Shown piece after piece: positions 1-6,431 of a DNA stretch of 12,094 nt. The stretch is taken from assembly GCA_947371865.1 (NCBI GenBank), contig CANBRH010000029.1, positions 1-12,094 of the forward strand, written 5' to 3'. The position numbers and the translations under genes are program-made. The notes below the pieces were generated by a model that was not told the origin of the DNA, searched no databases, and saw only the letters and a list, made by a program, of their open reading frames with translations. This stretch comes from Actinomycetota bacterium (GTDB lineage Bacteria; Actinomycetota; Actinomycetes; Nanopelagicales; Nanopelagicaceae). Numbering within the stretch: the first letter of the stretch is position 1; each line of letters starts with the position of its first letter.

Positions 1-230
1 AAGTTGTTCAAGGCCTAGATGCCGAGACCGCAGTCTTTGAAGCTAGACGTTGCCTTTCTTGCGGAAATTGTTTCGGCTGCGACAATTGCTTTGGCGTCTG
101 CCCAGATAACGCCGTCATCAAGTTAGAGGGCGGAAAGTACGAGATCAATCTCGACTACTGCAAGGGCTGCGGAATTTGTGCCAATGAATGTCCGTGCGGT
201 GCCATCGATATGGAACTTGAGCGTTCTTAA
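1..230 (+). CDS. C-terminal end of a 4Fe-4S protein, probably GltD-like FAD/NAD(P) oxidoreductase (partial)
   Basis: The reading frame is open from base 3 to the TAA at 228-230, giving the last 75 residues of a protein whose start lies outside the window. It holds two ferredoxin-type motifs: a Cys-rich stretch RCLSCGNCFGCDNCFGVCP with C-x2-C-x2-C-x2-C-x2-C-x3-CP spacing, and CKGCGICANECP, the classical C-x2-C-x2-C-x3-CP 4Fe-4S motif. This tail, with 'PDNAVIKL' between the clusters, is what I know from the C-terminus of glutamate-synthase-small-subunit-like oxidoreductases with an added bacterial ferredoxin domain, which pass electrons between NAD(P)H/FAD and iron-sulfur partners. A separate pyruvate:ferredoxin oxidoreductase delta-type subunit is the main alternative; the missing N-terminus would decide. 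Its stop overlaps the stop of the convergent gene by 4 bp (TTAA). Confidence 0.8.
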   Translation, partial: VVQGLDAETAVFEARRCLSCGNCFGCDNCFGVCPDNAVIKLEGGKYEINLDYCKGCGICANECPCGAIDMELERS

Positions 231-574
231 TCAAATATAAGTTTGGTTAGTTCTTCACTCTTGTCGCTGGTAAAAATCCAGCGCTTAAATTCGCCACCGG
301 TAAGTTCAATAACAAACCCCGGCCGCTTCTTGTAGATGGCGCAGAAATCTCGTCCATGCTTGTAGCGCATTGTGCCAAGAAGGATGAAGAGAAAAATTCC
401 GGTTCCAGGAGCGCGTAGTCCACGAAGAATTCCTCGCTTCCACAAATTCTCGTAATGAGTTAAAGAAACTAATTGCGAGACTTCCATGGTTGGCGAACTA
501 TGAAGCGCACCGACCTTCTCCCATCGACTCAATTGCAGAGTGACGGTATTCCCGGATCGAACGAGTTCGGCCAT
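227..574 (-). CDS. Conserved actinobacterial hypothetical protein, PH-like fold suspected
   Basis: A 115-residue protein with no signal peptide. I recognise the pattern of a conserved actinobacterial family: an N-terminal strand-rich part (VTLQLSRWEKVGALHSS), then RGLRAPGTGI at 51-60, a hydrophobic stretch FLFILLGTMR, and DFCAIYKKRPGFVIEL at 76-91. Members are usually annotated as hypothetical or PH-domain-like proteins, and no biochemical role is known to me. The alternation of short strands fits a small beta-sandwich or PH-like fold, but that is inference. The hydrophobic stretch (61-68) is too short for a membrane helix. It is convergent with the Fe-S gene, sharing the TTAA stop overlap, and divergent from argG. 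No Shine-Dalgarno sequence precedes the ATG; a -10-like hexamer lies 6 nt upstream instead, so the mRNA is probably leaderless. Confidence 0.8.
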   Translation of the reverse strand: MAELVRSGNTVTLQLSRWEKVGALHSSPTMEVSQLVSLTHYENLWKRGILRGLRAPGTGIFLFILLGTMRYKHGRDFCAIYKKRPGFVIELTGGEFKRWIFTSDKSEELTKLIFD

Positions 575-586
575 AAGTAGATCTTA
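575..586 (-). promoter_or_regulatory. Likely leaderless promoter of the conserved hypothetical gene
   Basis: On the minus strand TAAGAT (586-581) is followed by exactly 6 nt (CTACTT) and then ATG. The TAnnnT hexamer places the transcription start on or next to the A of the ATG. I see no good -35 hexamer 16-18 nt further upstream, which is common for actinobacterial leaderless promoters. Confidence 0.5.
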
Positions 587-672
587 CTTCTGGCATCGAT
601 TCAGAGGCTTGACGGGCAGGTTTAATCTGAATTCATCCTGGCAAAAATTACCGCCATGAGGGCTGGCTTCGT

Positions 673-684
673 TAGGCTGGGCCC
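673..684 (+). promoter_or_regulatory. Likely leaderless promoter of argG
   Basis: TAGGCT (673-678) lies 6 nt (GGGCCC) before the ATG at 685, and no clear Shine-Dalgarno sequence is present. A TTGACG hexamer sits further upstream at 609-614 but has no acceptable -10 at 16-18 nt spacing. The hexamer matches only TAnnnT, so this single case is weak; it gains support because the same geometry recurs at other genes in the window. Confidence 0.4.
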
Positions 685-2106
685 ATGTCTAAGGTTTTAG
701 CCTCACTGCCAGTCGGAGAACGAGTCGGAATCGCCTTTTCTGGAGGTCTCGATACCTCCGTGGCGGTCGCCTGGATGCGCGCCAAGGGTGCCTTTCCCTA
801 TACCTACACCGCAGACTTAGGTCAGTACGACGAGCCCGATATTGGCTCGATCCCAGGCCGCGCTCAACAATATGGTGCAGAGAATTCTCGTTTGGTCGAT
901 TGCAAGCTCTACCTGGTCGAAGAGGGGCTAGCCGCTATCGCCTGTGGTGCCTTCCATATTCGCGCCGGCGGCAAACAATATTTCAATACGACTCCGCTGG
1001 GTCGGGCCGTCACCGGCACTTTGTTAGTTCGGGCGATGCTCGAAGATGGCGTCTCTATTTGGGGCGATGGTTCGACCTATAAAGGCAATGACATTGAACG
1101 TTTCTATCGATACGGATTGCTAGCCAATCCGGCGCTGCGAATTTATAAGCCATGGCTGGATGCCGACTTCGTTGAAGAATTGGGCGGCCGCAAAGAGATG
1201 TCCGAATGGTTGGTTGCCAACAACTTGCCGTACCGCGACAGCGTTGAAAAGGCGTACTCCACCGATGCAAATATCTTGGGCGCTACCCACGAAGCCAAGC
1301 GTCTGGAACATCTTGATACCTCTGTCGAACTTGTTGAGCCCATCATGGGAGTTCGCTTCTGGGATGAAAGTGTGGCAATACCTTCAGAAGATGTTGTGAT
1401 CTCTTATGTTCAAGGCCGTCCCGTCGCCATTAACGGCAAAGAATTCCCTTCCTCTGTTGAACTAATGCAGGAAGCCAATGCCATCGGTGGACGTCACGGA
1501 CTTGGCATGGCCGACCAAATTGAAAATCGAATCATTGAAGCCAAGAGCCGCGGAATCTATGAAGCGCCAGGCATGGCACTGCTCTTCATTGCGTACGAAC
1601 GTTTGATCAGCGCAATCCATAACGAAGACACCATTGCTAACTATCATGCCGAAGGTCGACGCCTTGGACGTTTGCTCTACGAAGGTCGTTGGTTGGATCC
1701 CCAAGCCTTGATGCTTCGCGAATCTCTTCAGCGCTGGGTCGCCTCCGCTGTTACAGGTGAAGTGACGTTGCGGTTGCGCCGCGGCGATGATTATTCAGTC
1801 ATCAATACCGAAGGTCCTGCATTTAGCTATCACCCAGACAAGTTGTCTATGGAACGCACAGAAGACGCTGCCTTTGGACCGGTGGATCGCATTGGCCAAT
1901 TAACCATGCGCAATCTCGATATTGCGGATACCCGTGCGAAATTAGAGCTGTATACCCAGCAGGGACAACTCGGAGATGGCCAATTCCGCCTAGTTGGAGA
2001 GTTAGAAGCCGGTGGCGCAACTGCAATTGCTAAGCGTTCTCCTAAAGGGGGCTCACTACCTGATGGATCGCTGGATCGGGCGGCAATGGAAGCCGGTTCG
2101 GACTAA
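685..2106 (+). CDS. argG: Argininosuccinate synthase, long E. coli-like form (EC 6.3.4.5)
   Basis: Cytoplasmic enzyme joining citrulline and aspartate with ATP to give argininosuccinate, the penultimate step of arginine biosynthesis. The 473-residue product matches the E. coli-type ArgG (about 447 aa) from end to end. The ATP pyrophosphatase-type loop AFSGGLDTSVAVAW is at 17-30. It is followed by FNTTPLGRAVTGT, IWGDGSTYKGNDIERFYRYG, EKAYSTDANILGATHEAK, GGRHGLGMADQIENRIIEAK and SRGIYEAPGMALL, all hallmark blocks of this subfamily. The shorter ArgG type (about 400 aa) that I associate with most actinobacteria differs clearly. The last 35 or so residues, rich in Gly/Ala and ending in a charged tail, extend past the usual end and look non-catalytic. 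No other arginine gene is adjacent, so it appears to be a single-gene unit. ATG at 685 is chosen because 'MSKVLASLPVGERVGIAFSGG' aligns with the family start. Confidence 0.97.
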   Translation: MSKVLASLPVGERVGIAFSGGLDTSVAVAWMRAKGAFPYTYTADLGQYDEPDIGSIPGRAQQYGAENSRLVDCKLYLVEEGLAAIACGAFHIRAGGKQYFNTTPLGRAVTGTLLVRAMLEDGVSIWGDGSTYKGNDIERFYRYGLLANPALRIYKPWLDADFVEELGGRKEMSEWLVANNLPYRDSVEKAYSTDANILGATHEAKRLEHLDTSVELVEPIMGVRFWDESVAIPSEDVVISYVQGRPVAINGKEFPSSVELMQEANAIGGRHGLGMADQIENRIIEAKSRGIYEAPGMALLFIAYERLISAIHNEDTIANYHAEGRRLGRLLYEGRWLDPQALMLRESLQRWVASAVTGEVTLRLRRGDDYSVINTEGPAFSYHPDKLSMERTEDAAFGPVDRIGQLTMRNLDIADTRAKLELYTQQGQLGDGQFRLVGELEAGGATAIAKRSPKGGSLPDGSLDRAAMEAGSD

Positions 2107-2152
2107 GGTAAAAATAAAACCTCAGTCCAAGAAATCTCTCGATTTCGTGAGG
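2100..2152 (+). other. Two overlapping, mutually exclusive hairpins at the end of argG
   Basis: Stem A pairs 2100-2109 (GGACTAAGGT, containing the argG stop) with 2119-2128 (ACCTCAGTCC): 9 of 10 positions pair around a 9-nt A-rich loop. Stem B pairs GAAATC (2131-2136) with GATTTC (2141-2146) over a TCTC loop, and can be extended by CCTCA (2120-2124) with TGAGG (2148-2152) across an asymmetric internal loop. CCTCA cannot serve both stems. Neither has a U-tract behind it. This could be a U-less terminator for argG or an RNA switch before the protease gene; folding was judged by eye only. Confidence 0.35.
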
Positions 2153-2161
2153 AATGGATAG

Positions 2162-2173
2162 GACAATCTCTAG
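2162..2173 (+). promoter_or_regulatory. Possible leaderless promoter of first protease gene
   Basis: GACAAT (2162-2167) precedes the ATG at 2174 by 6 nt; it matches four of six positions of TATAAT. The paralogue downstream has CACAAT in the identical position before its GTG, so the two share an ACAAT-N6-start arrangement. An alternative reading is a weak ribosome-binding site, AGGA at 2160-2163, with a longer leader. Confidence 0.35.
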
Positions 2174-4006
2174 ATGAGAGCCATTCGAAATTTTGTCACC
2201 AAAGTAGCGGTGGCAATTGTCGCAATGGCGCTCGCCAGCATAAGCGTTACGCCAATCCTGCTTGCAAAGGCAGATGCTGCGTGGATGAACTATCAAACCT
2301 CGCCATCTCATTTAAAAATAAAGGCAAATATCGATATTCAGTATGACGTTCAGCAAATACATTTTGGCATTACTGATGAGGATCCAGGTCGTCTCTATTT
2401 CTATTTGAACTTCGTGAAGCCTGTACTAGCAAATCAATTTGCCGACGGCATGGGTTCTTATGCCAATGTTTCCCTGGATACCAACGGCGATAACAAACCT
2501 GATTACGCCATGCAAACTACTCCAAACCTTCCTTACGATGGCAATCTCATCCACCCTGGAGTATTCATTGATAAGACCTCTGGGTCTGATGTCATCAGTA
2601 GTAAATGTGATGTGCAAACGTTTACCGATCTCACCAAGCAAGTGGATTGGATTGGTTTCTCGATTCTAAAAGCCTGCCTTCCATTCAACAGCAACGTTGG
2701 GGTATTGGGGTATTCGGTTTTAGACCCAAAAAACAAGAATCAATTCGACCAAGTTCCAGAAGCGCCGTGGAATTTGATATTTCCAGGAGCCCCAACTTCT
2801 ACCGTCGCCACTTTTCCCATTGCAAATTCATCTACGGATTTGCCGGCCGCCCCTGGTTTGGGCAGTAATTCGATTGTTACCCCAGCGAGTTCTCCGGACA
2901 ACTTAGTAAGTCTGGCTGCAAGTGAAACTAAATCAATCGTAACAATTAACTGTTTAAATACTGCTGGAAGTGGCTGGTCGGCAAGGGTCAATCTTTCCAC
3001 GACGATGTTGAATGCTGGGTACCGCTCTTACATTATTACTAATGAACATGTAATAAAGGACTGCCTCGCTTCTAGAGCCGTCACTGTCATCCTTTCTGAA
3101 CAGACTTCACTCTCAGGGTATCTCTGGGCTTGGGATGAGGTAAATGATGTTGCCGGAATCGCAATGCGTACTGACATTCCCGCGTTGCCCTTCGAAGGCG
3201 TGGCACCAGAACAAGGATGGTGGACCGGAGTTGAAGGTAGCCCATTAGGTTTTCCGGGTGTACTCACGGAAGGCATTATCTCCAGCGTTAATCTGAAGGG
3301 ATTCTTGGCCACTACAACGGCTCACATCAATCCCGGAAACTCTGGGGGACCGGCTTTCGATCGAGTGGGCAGAGTGATTGGAATTGCCACAGCCAAATAT
3401 GTAGATGCCGAAGGTTTTGGAATCATTCATGGCGCGCCGATGCTGTGCGACAAAGTAATTAAATGTACGAGCACCGCTTCGATTTGGACGGTAAATTCAG
3501 ATTCCGGATCCAACACAACAACAGAACTCAATCAAAATCTAGCTAGCCAAACTGAAGCGCTGCATGCGGCGGGACAATTGTTGTTGGAGGGGGCTAAGAA
3601 TGTTCTTGCTCATTCAACAGAACAATTGACCTTGGCTACTCAGGATTATCCTTCGGCAAAATCCGACCTACTTAAGTTCTTAGCCCTGGCTCCCAAGATT
3701 CCGGCCCCGAACGCGGACGCTCTGGAGGAGGTGGATGAAATTTCTGCCTTTGCCAACCAGGTGACTTCCTATGAAAAGCTGGTTAAAGCCAAACTCACCT
3801 CCTTGGAGGCCTCCGATCCCGTCGTGGTTGTTAAGCCAATAATTGCTGCCAGCCCTACGCCTAAACCCACGGTGAAGACGACTGCCAAGCCGACCCCCAA
3901 GCCGACGGTGAAGCTCAAAACCATCACTTGTTTAAAGGGCACATCGGTGAAAAAAGTGACGGGAACCACACCAAAATGTCCGACAGGCTACAAAATAAAG
4001 GCCTGA
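2174..4006 (+). CDS. Secreted trypsin-like serine protease, paralogue 1, with novel N-terminal domain
   Basis: A 610-residue exported endopeptidase of the trypsin/Do-like (PA clan) type. Residues 1-35 form a signal peptide (Arg/Lys n-region, hydrophobic core, likely cleavage after ADA). Residues 36-205 are a domain I cannot name: it contains WMNYQ, QIHFGITDED, YFYLNF, a possible calcium-binding loop DTNGDNKPD (102-110) and two Cys (C145, C168). The protease domain spans about 245-430 with the triad His292 (TNEHV), Asp325 (EVNDVAGIA) and Ser390 (NPGNSGGP); C260/C297 flank the His and C425/C431 close the domain. No PDZ domain follows. Residues 450-548 look helical. A Pro/Lys/Thr stalk with two copies of PTPKPTVK (561-580) leads to a C-terminal motif TCLKG...PKCPTGYK (585-607), probably an envelope-associated tail. 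It is followed by a paralogue in the same direction. Substrate unknown. Confidence 0.85.
   Translation: MRAIRNFVTKVAVAIVAMALASISVTPILLAKADAAWMNYQTSPSHLKIKANIDIQYDVQQIHFGITDEDPGRLYFYLNFVKPVLANQFADGMGSYANVSLDTNGDNKPDYAMQTTPNLPYDGNLIHPGVFIDKTSGSDVISSKCDVQTFTDLTKQVDWIGFSILKACLPFNSNVGVLGYSVLDPKNKNQFDQVPEAPWNLIFPGAPTSTVATFPIANSSTDLPAAPGLGSNSIVTPASSPDNLVSLAASETKSIVTINCLNTAGSGWSARVNLSTTMLNAGYRSYIITNEHVIKDCLASRAVTVILSEQTSLSGYLWAWDEVNDVAGIAMRTDIPALPFEGVAPEQGWWTGVEGSPLGFPGVLTEGIISSVNLKGFLATTTAHINPGNSGGPAFDRVGRVIGIATAKYVDAEGFGIIHGAPMLCDKVIKCTSTASIWTVNSDSGSNTTTELNQNLASQTEALHAAGQLLLEGAKNVLAHSTEQLTLATQDYPSAKSDLLKFLALAPKIPAPNADALEEVDEISAFANQVTSYEKLVKAKLTSLEASDPVVVVKPIIAASPTPKPTVKTTAKPTPKPTVKLKTITCLKGTSVKKVTGTTPKCPTGYKIKA
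3854..3913 (+). repeat. Direct repeat encoding PTPKPTVK stalk
   Basis: The eight-residue unit PTPKPTVK is encoded twice, at 3854-3877 and 3890-3913, separated by TTAK. The Pro/Lys/Thr composition suggests an extended wall-spanning stalk between the helical part and the C-terminal Cys motif. The second protease paralogue lacks it. Confidence 0.7.
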
Positions 4007-4048
4007 AGATCCCACACTTTTGGCCTCTCTAGGCGTAAATTACTTTCA

Positions 4049-4097
4049 ACCTCTCCTAGAGGTATACATAACCTCACTTTTCCCTCACAATAGGGCG
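4049..4097 (+). promoter_or_regulatory. Candidate promoter of second protease gene with adjacent palindrome
   Basis: TATACA (4063-4068) could be a -35 (four of six to TTGACA), 17 nt before CACAAT (4086-4091) as -10, which is 6 nt before the GTG at 4098. A perfect inverted repeat, ACCTCT-CCT-AGAGGT (4049-4063), ends on the first base of that -35 and could be an operator; as RNA it would form a 6-bp hairpin. Alternatively TATACA itself is a -10 with a longer leader. All of this is read by eye. Confidence 0.35.
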
Positions 4098-5918
4098 GTG
4101 AGAATAAACGCACCTTCCCCCAAGGCTAGGCACTTCGCTGGCATGGCGTTTTTCGCAACCCTGATTTCGGCCATCGTTGTTGGGATCGCCCCAGCACAGG
4201 CGACCTGGCTGAACTATCAATCGGCACCTCCCAGCGTTTCAGCAGCTGAAGGTATTCCTGCGAATTACAACCTGCAGCAAATGCACTTCGGAATCAACGA
4301 TTTCGACCAGAGCAAGTTTTATTTCTATTTAACTTTCCAAACCGCGTTAACGGCTGATCAATATTCCAATGGATCCGGCTCATTCGCGGCGGTTAATCTT
4401 GATATTAACGGCGATGGAGTCGCTGACTATTCGCTCCAAACAAGTTCCACATTGAAGTACGAGACAGACCGCGTTCACTCAGCGCTCTTATTGGATAAGT
4501 CGACAGGTGTTGATCAAGTCTTAACAAAGTGCGAGATTCAAACATTTACCAATCTCACAACAGCGGCTGATTGGTTGGGCTTCTCCATACCTACAAACTG
4601 TTTGCCTTTCGGATCCACCATAGGTGTGCAAGGAATTTCGCACTTCTCATCGAATTCTTCCTCAACGACAATCCTGACTAAAACTAATCCTGCTGGTTTT
4701 TGGAGCGTCACAATTCCAAATTCTTCCTCACTTACTAAAGTGGAGAGCATTGCCAATGTGAACTTGTCGCAAGCGCCAACCTCGGGGACACAGAGTTCGG
4801 TAACAATTTCTTCCCCGGCGGCATCGCCTGTGGACTTAGTTGCACTCTCTGCCAACGAGTCAAAGTCAGTAGTGACGATTAAATGCAACACCAGTCAGGG
4901 AAGCGGTTGGTCGGCGAAAGTCAAAATGACTGCTGCAATGACGGCGGCGGGCGTGAAGTCTTACATCGTCACAAATCAGCACGTAGTAACTGATTGTTTA
5001 AAGAATAAATTGGTTTCGGTGGTTCTTGCCGATCAAACCGAAGTACAAGGTTCAATCGTCGTTGCCGACGATGTAAATGACCTGGTTGGTATTGCGGTGT
5101 TGGTTGATATTCCTGCGCTGGAATGGCAAGGATCTGCACCGCAACAAGGGTGGTGGATGGGCATTATTGGAAGTCCTCTGGGATTCCCAGGCGTCCTTAC
5201 TGAAGGAATTGTTTCAAGTATTTCACTTTCAACTTCGACCGGAACGACGACGGCTCATATCAATCCGGGTAACTCTGGTGGTCCAGCCTTTGACCGCAAT
5301 GGACGAGTCATTGGAATCGCAACCGCAAAGTATGCGGCGGCGGAAGCTTTTGGGATTTTCCATGGCGCTCCGATGATGTGTTCCAAGATTGTCGTATGCG
5401 AATCTGGTCCCAAGGTTTGGGATTCTCTCTTGGTTCCTACACAGGCCTCCCTTAACACTTCGCCCGTGGTCACTGAGACTGCCCAAAGTTCGGCAGATAG
5501 CGCAAAGATTCAGAATGAATCCAATGTCGTAAAGTCGGCTGGAACTCAATTGCTCAATGGCGCGCAGATTGTATTAGACCAGAGTGTTGCGATGATTGCG
5601 CAAACGGCAGTCAAAATCCCCAATGCCCTCAGCACCTTGAATCGGGTAAAGGCGGTAGCCCCACAGGCTCCGACATTGACCGGAGATATGAACAAGGATA
5701 TTCAAGCAATCGCTGATTTTTCCACGGCGGTCTCCGACTACCAACGGATCGTGGTATCGACCATCACCAGTGTCGAGAAGAGTGCTAAGAATGTGGTGGC
5801 GAAGAGTTCGATTTCCTGTGTCAAAGGCGCAACTACCAAGGTCGTAATCGGGGCCACACCTAAGTGCCCTGCTGGATTCACTGTGAAGAAAGAGACCACG
5901 GCCGTAACCAAGTTGTAA
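4098..5918 (+). CDS. Secreted trypsin-like serine protease, paralogue 2
   Basis: A tandem paralogue of the preceding gene, 606 residues from the GTG at 4098. The frame is open back to an ATG at 4020, but those 26 extra residues would put an unrelated segment before the signal peptide, and the GTG has a promoter-like sequence at the right distance. The signal peptide runs to about residue 35 (APAQA|TW). The shared N-terminal domain has WLNYQ, QMHFGINDFD, YFYLTF, the loop DINGDGVAD (102-110) and C145/C168. The triad is His295 (TNQHV), Asp328 (DVNDLVGIA) and Ser393 (NPGNSGGPAFDR); C263/C300 and C428/C434 match the paralogue. The linker at 180-245 is Ser/Thr-rich and poorly conserved. The helical part (about 460-565) is followed directly by SCVKG...PKCPAGF (573-594), without the proline stalk of paralogue 1. 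Both copies look active, so they probably divide labour rather than one being a decayed duplicate. Confidence 0.84.
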   Translation: MRINAPSPKARHFAGMAFFATLISAIVVGIAPAQATWLNYQSAPPSVSAAEGIPANYNLQQMHFGINDFDQSKFYFYLTFQTALTADQYSNGSGSFAAVNLDINGDGVADYSLQTSSTLKYETDRVHSALLLDKSTGVDQVLTKCEIQTFTNLTTAADWLGFSIPTNCLPFGSTIGVQGISHFSSNSSSTTILTKTNPAGFWSVTIPNSSSLTKVESIANVNLSQAPTSGTQSSVTISSPAASPVDLVALSANESKSVVTIKCNTSQGSGWSAKVKMTAAMTAAGVKSYIVTNQHVVTDCLKNKLVSVVLADQTEVQGSIVVADDVNDLVGIAVLVDIPALEWQGSAPQQGWWMGIIGSPLGFPGVLTEGIVSSISLSTSTGTTTAHINPGNSGGPAFDRNGRVIGIATAKYAAAEAFGIFHGAPMMCSKIVVCESGPKVWDSLLVPTQASLNTSPVVTETAQSSADSAKIQNESNVVKSAGTQLLNGAQIVLDQSVAMIAQTAVKIPNALSTLNRVKAVAPQAPTLTGDMNKDIQAIADFSTAVSDYQRIVVSTITSVEKSAKNVVAKSSISCVKGATTKVVIGATPKCPAGFTVKKETTAVTKL

Positions 5919-5929
5919 TTTCAGATGGC

Positions 5930-5941
5930 TAAACTGGTCGA
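5930..5941 (+). promoter_or_regulatory. Likely leaderless promoter of phosphoribosyltransferase gene
   Basis: TAAACT (5930-5935) is followed by 6 nt (GGTCGA) and then ATG at 5942. There is no Shine-Dalgarno sequence. This suggests that the gene has its own start 11 nt after the stop of the protease gene instead of depending only on read-through. Confidence 0.45.
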
Positions 5942-6427
5942 ATGAGTGCAGAGCGCGAAGTATTGACCTATTCCGAATTTGGAATCGCCACCCGAGAGCT
6001 TGCTCAGGAGATAGCCGATTCAGGTTATCGGCCGGACATTATTCTTTCGATTGCGCGGGGTGGATTCTTTCTTGGCGCTGGACTCGGGTATGCGTTGGGA
6101 GTCAAGAATTCATTCACCATCAGCGTTGAGTTTTACACCGGCATCGGCGAAAGGTTAGCCATGCCGATTGTGCTCCCACCTGTTCCTAATCGAGTCGATC
6201 TCACGGGCGCAACCGTGCTGGTGGCCGACGACGTCGCTGATTCGGGGGAGACCCTACGACTCGTTCAAGATTTCTGTGCGGGGTACGTTAAAGATGTAAA
6301 AAGCGCTGTCCTTTATGAGAAGCCATCCACGATTATCAAGCCAGATTTTTCTTGGCGCATTACCGATAAATGGATTGATTTTCCTTGGTCGGCACAACCT
6401 CCGGTTATCTCAGGTTTAGCCCACTGA
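5942..6427 (+). CDS. Phosphoribosyltransferase, purine-salvage (Gpt/Hpt-like) type
   Basis: A 161-residue type I phosphoribosyltransferase, cytoplasmic, expected to transfer the ribose-5-phosphate of PRPP to a nucleobase. The diagnostic PRPP loop VLVADDVADSGET is at 92-104, with the paired acidic residues and the S-G-E-T turn. Upstream is PDIILSIARGGFFLGAGLG (31-49), the usual start of the core with the R-G-G turn that holds pyrophosphate. The C-terminal WIDFPWS (144-150) is typical of the bacterial xanthine/hypoxanthine/guanine group, where the aromatic residue stacks on the base; the actual base cannot be told from sequence alone. Length is normal for the family. The MFS gene begins 4 nt after its stop, so the two are probably co-transcribed. 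Confidence 0.88.
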   Translation: MSAEREVLTYSEFGIATRELAQEIADSGYRPDIILSIARGGFFLGAGLGYALGVKNSFTISVEFYTGIGERLAMPIVLPPVPNRVDLTGATVLVADDVADSGETLRLVQDFCAGYVKDVKSAVLYEKPSTIIKPDFSWRITDKWIDFPWSAQPPVISGLAH

Positions 6428-6431
6428 ATTA

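Noticed and set aside
628..635. TGAATTCA as an ArgR (ARG) box upstream of argG
   Set aside because: Only a short 8-bp palindrome resembles part of the E. coli-type ARG box; the second half and a second box are missing, so arginine repression is not supported.
609..637. TTGACG as a classical -35 for argG
   Set aside because: The hexamers at 16-18 nt spacing (TTCATC, TCATCC) are not -10-like. The hexamer 6 nt before the ATG is the better candidate.
3999..4034. Terminator after the first protease (AGGCC...GGCCT and GCCT-CTCT-AGGC)
   Set aside because: The stems are only 4-5 bp with either a long loop or no U-tract, too weak to call.
4020..4097. Upstream in-frame extension of the second protease from the ATG at 4020
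   Set aside because: It adds 26 residues in front of an otherwise normal signal peptide, lies in the region holding the palindrome and candidate promoter, and is absent from the paralogue. The GTG at 4098 fits better.
4538..4891. A 117-residue open frame antisense to the second protease
   Set aside because: It lies wholly inside a well-supported secreted protease coding region, has no ribosome-binding site that I can see and has no recognisable features.
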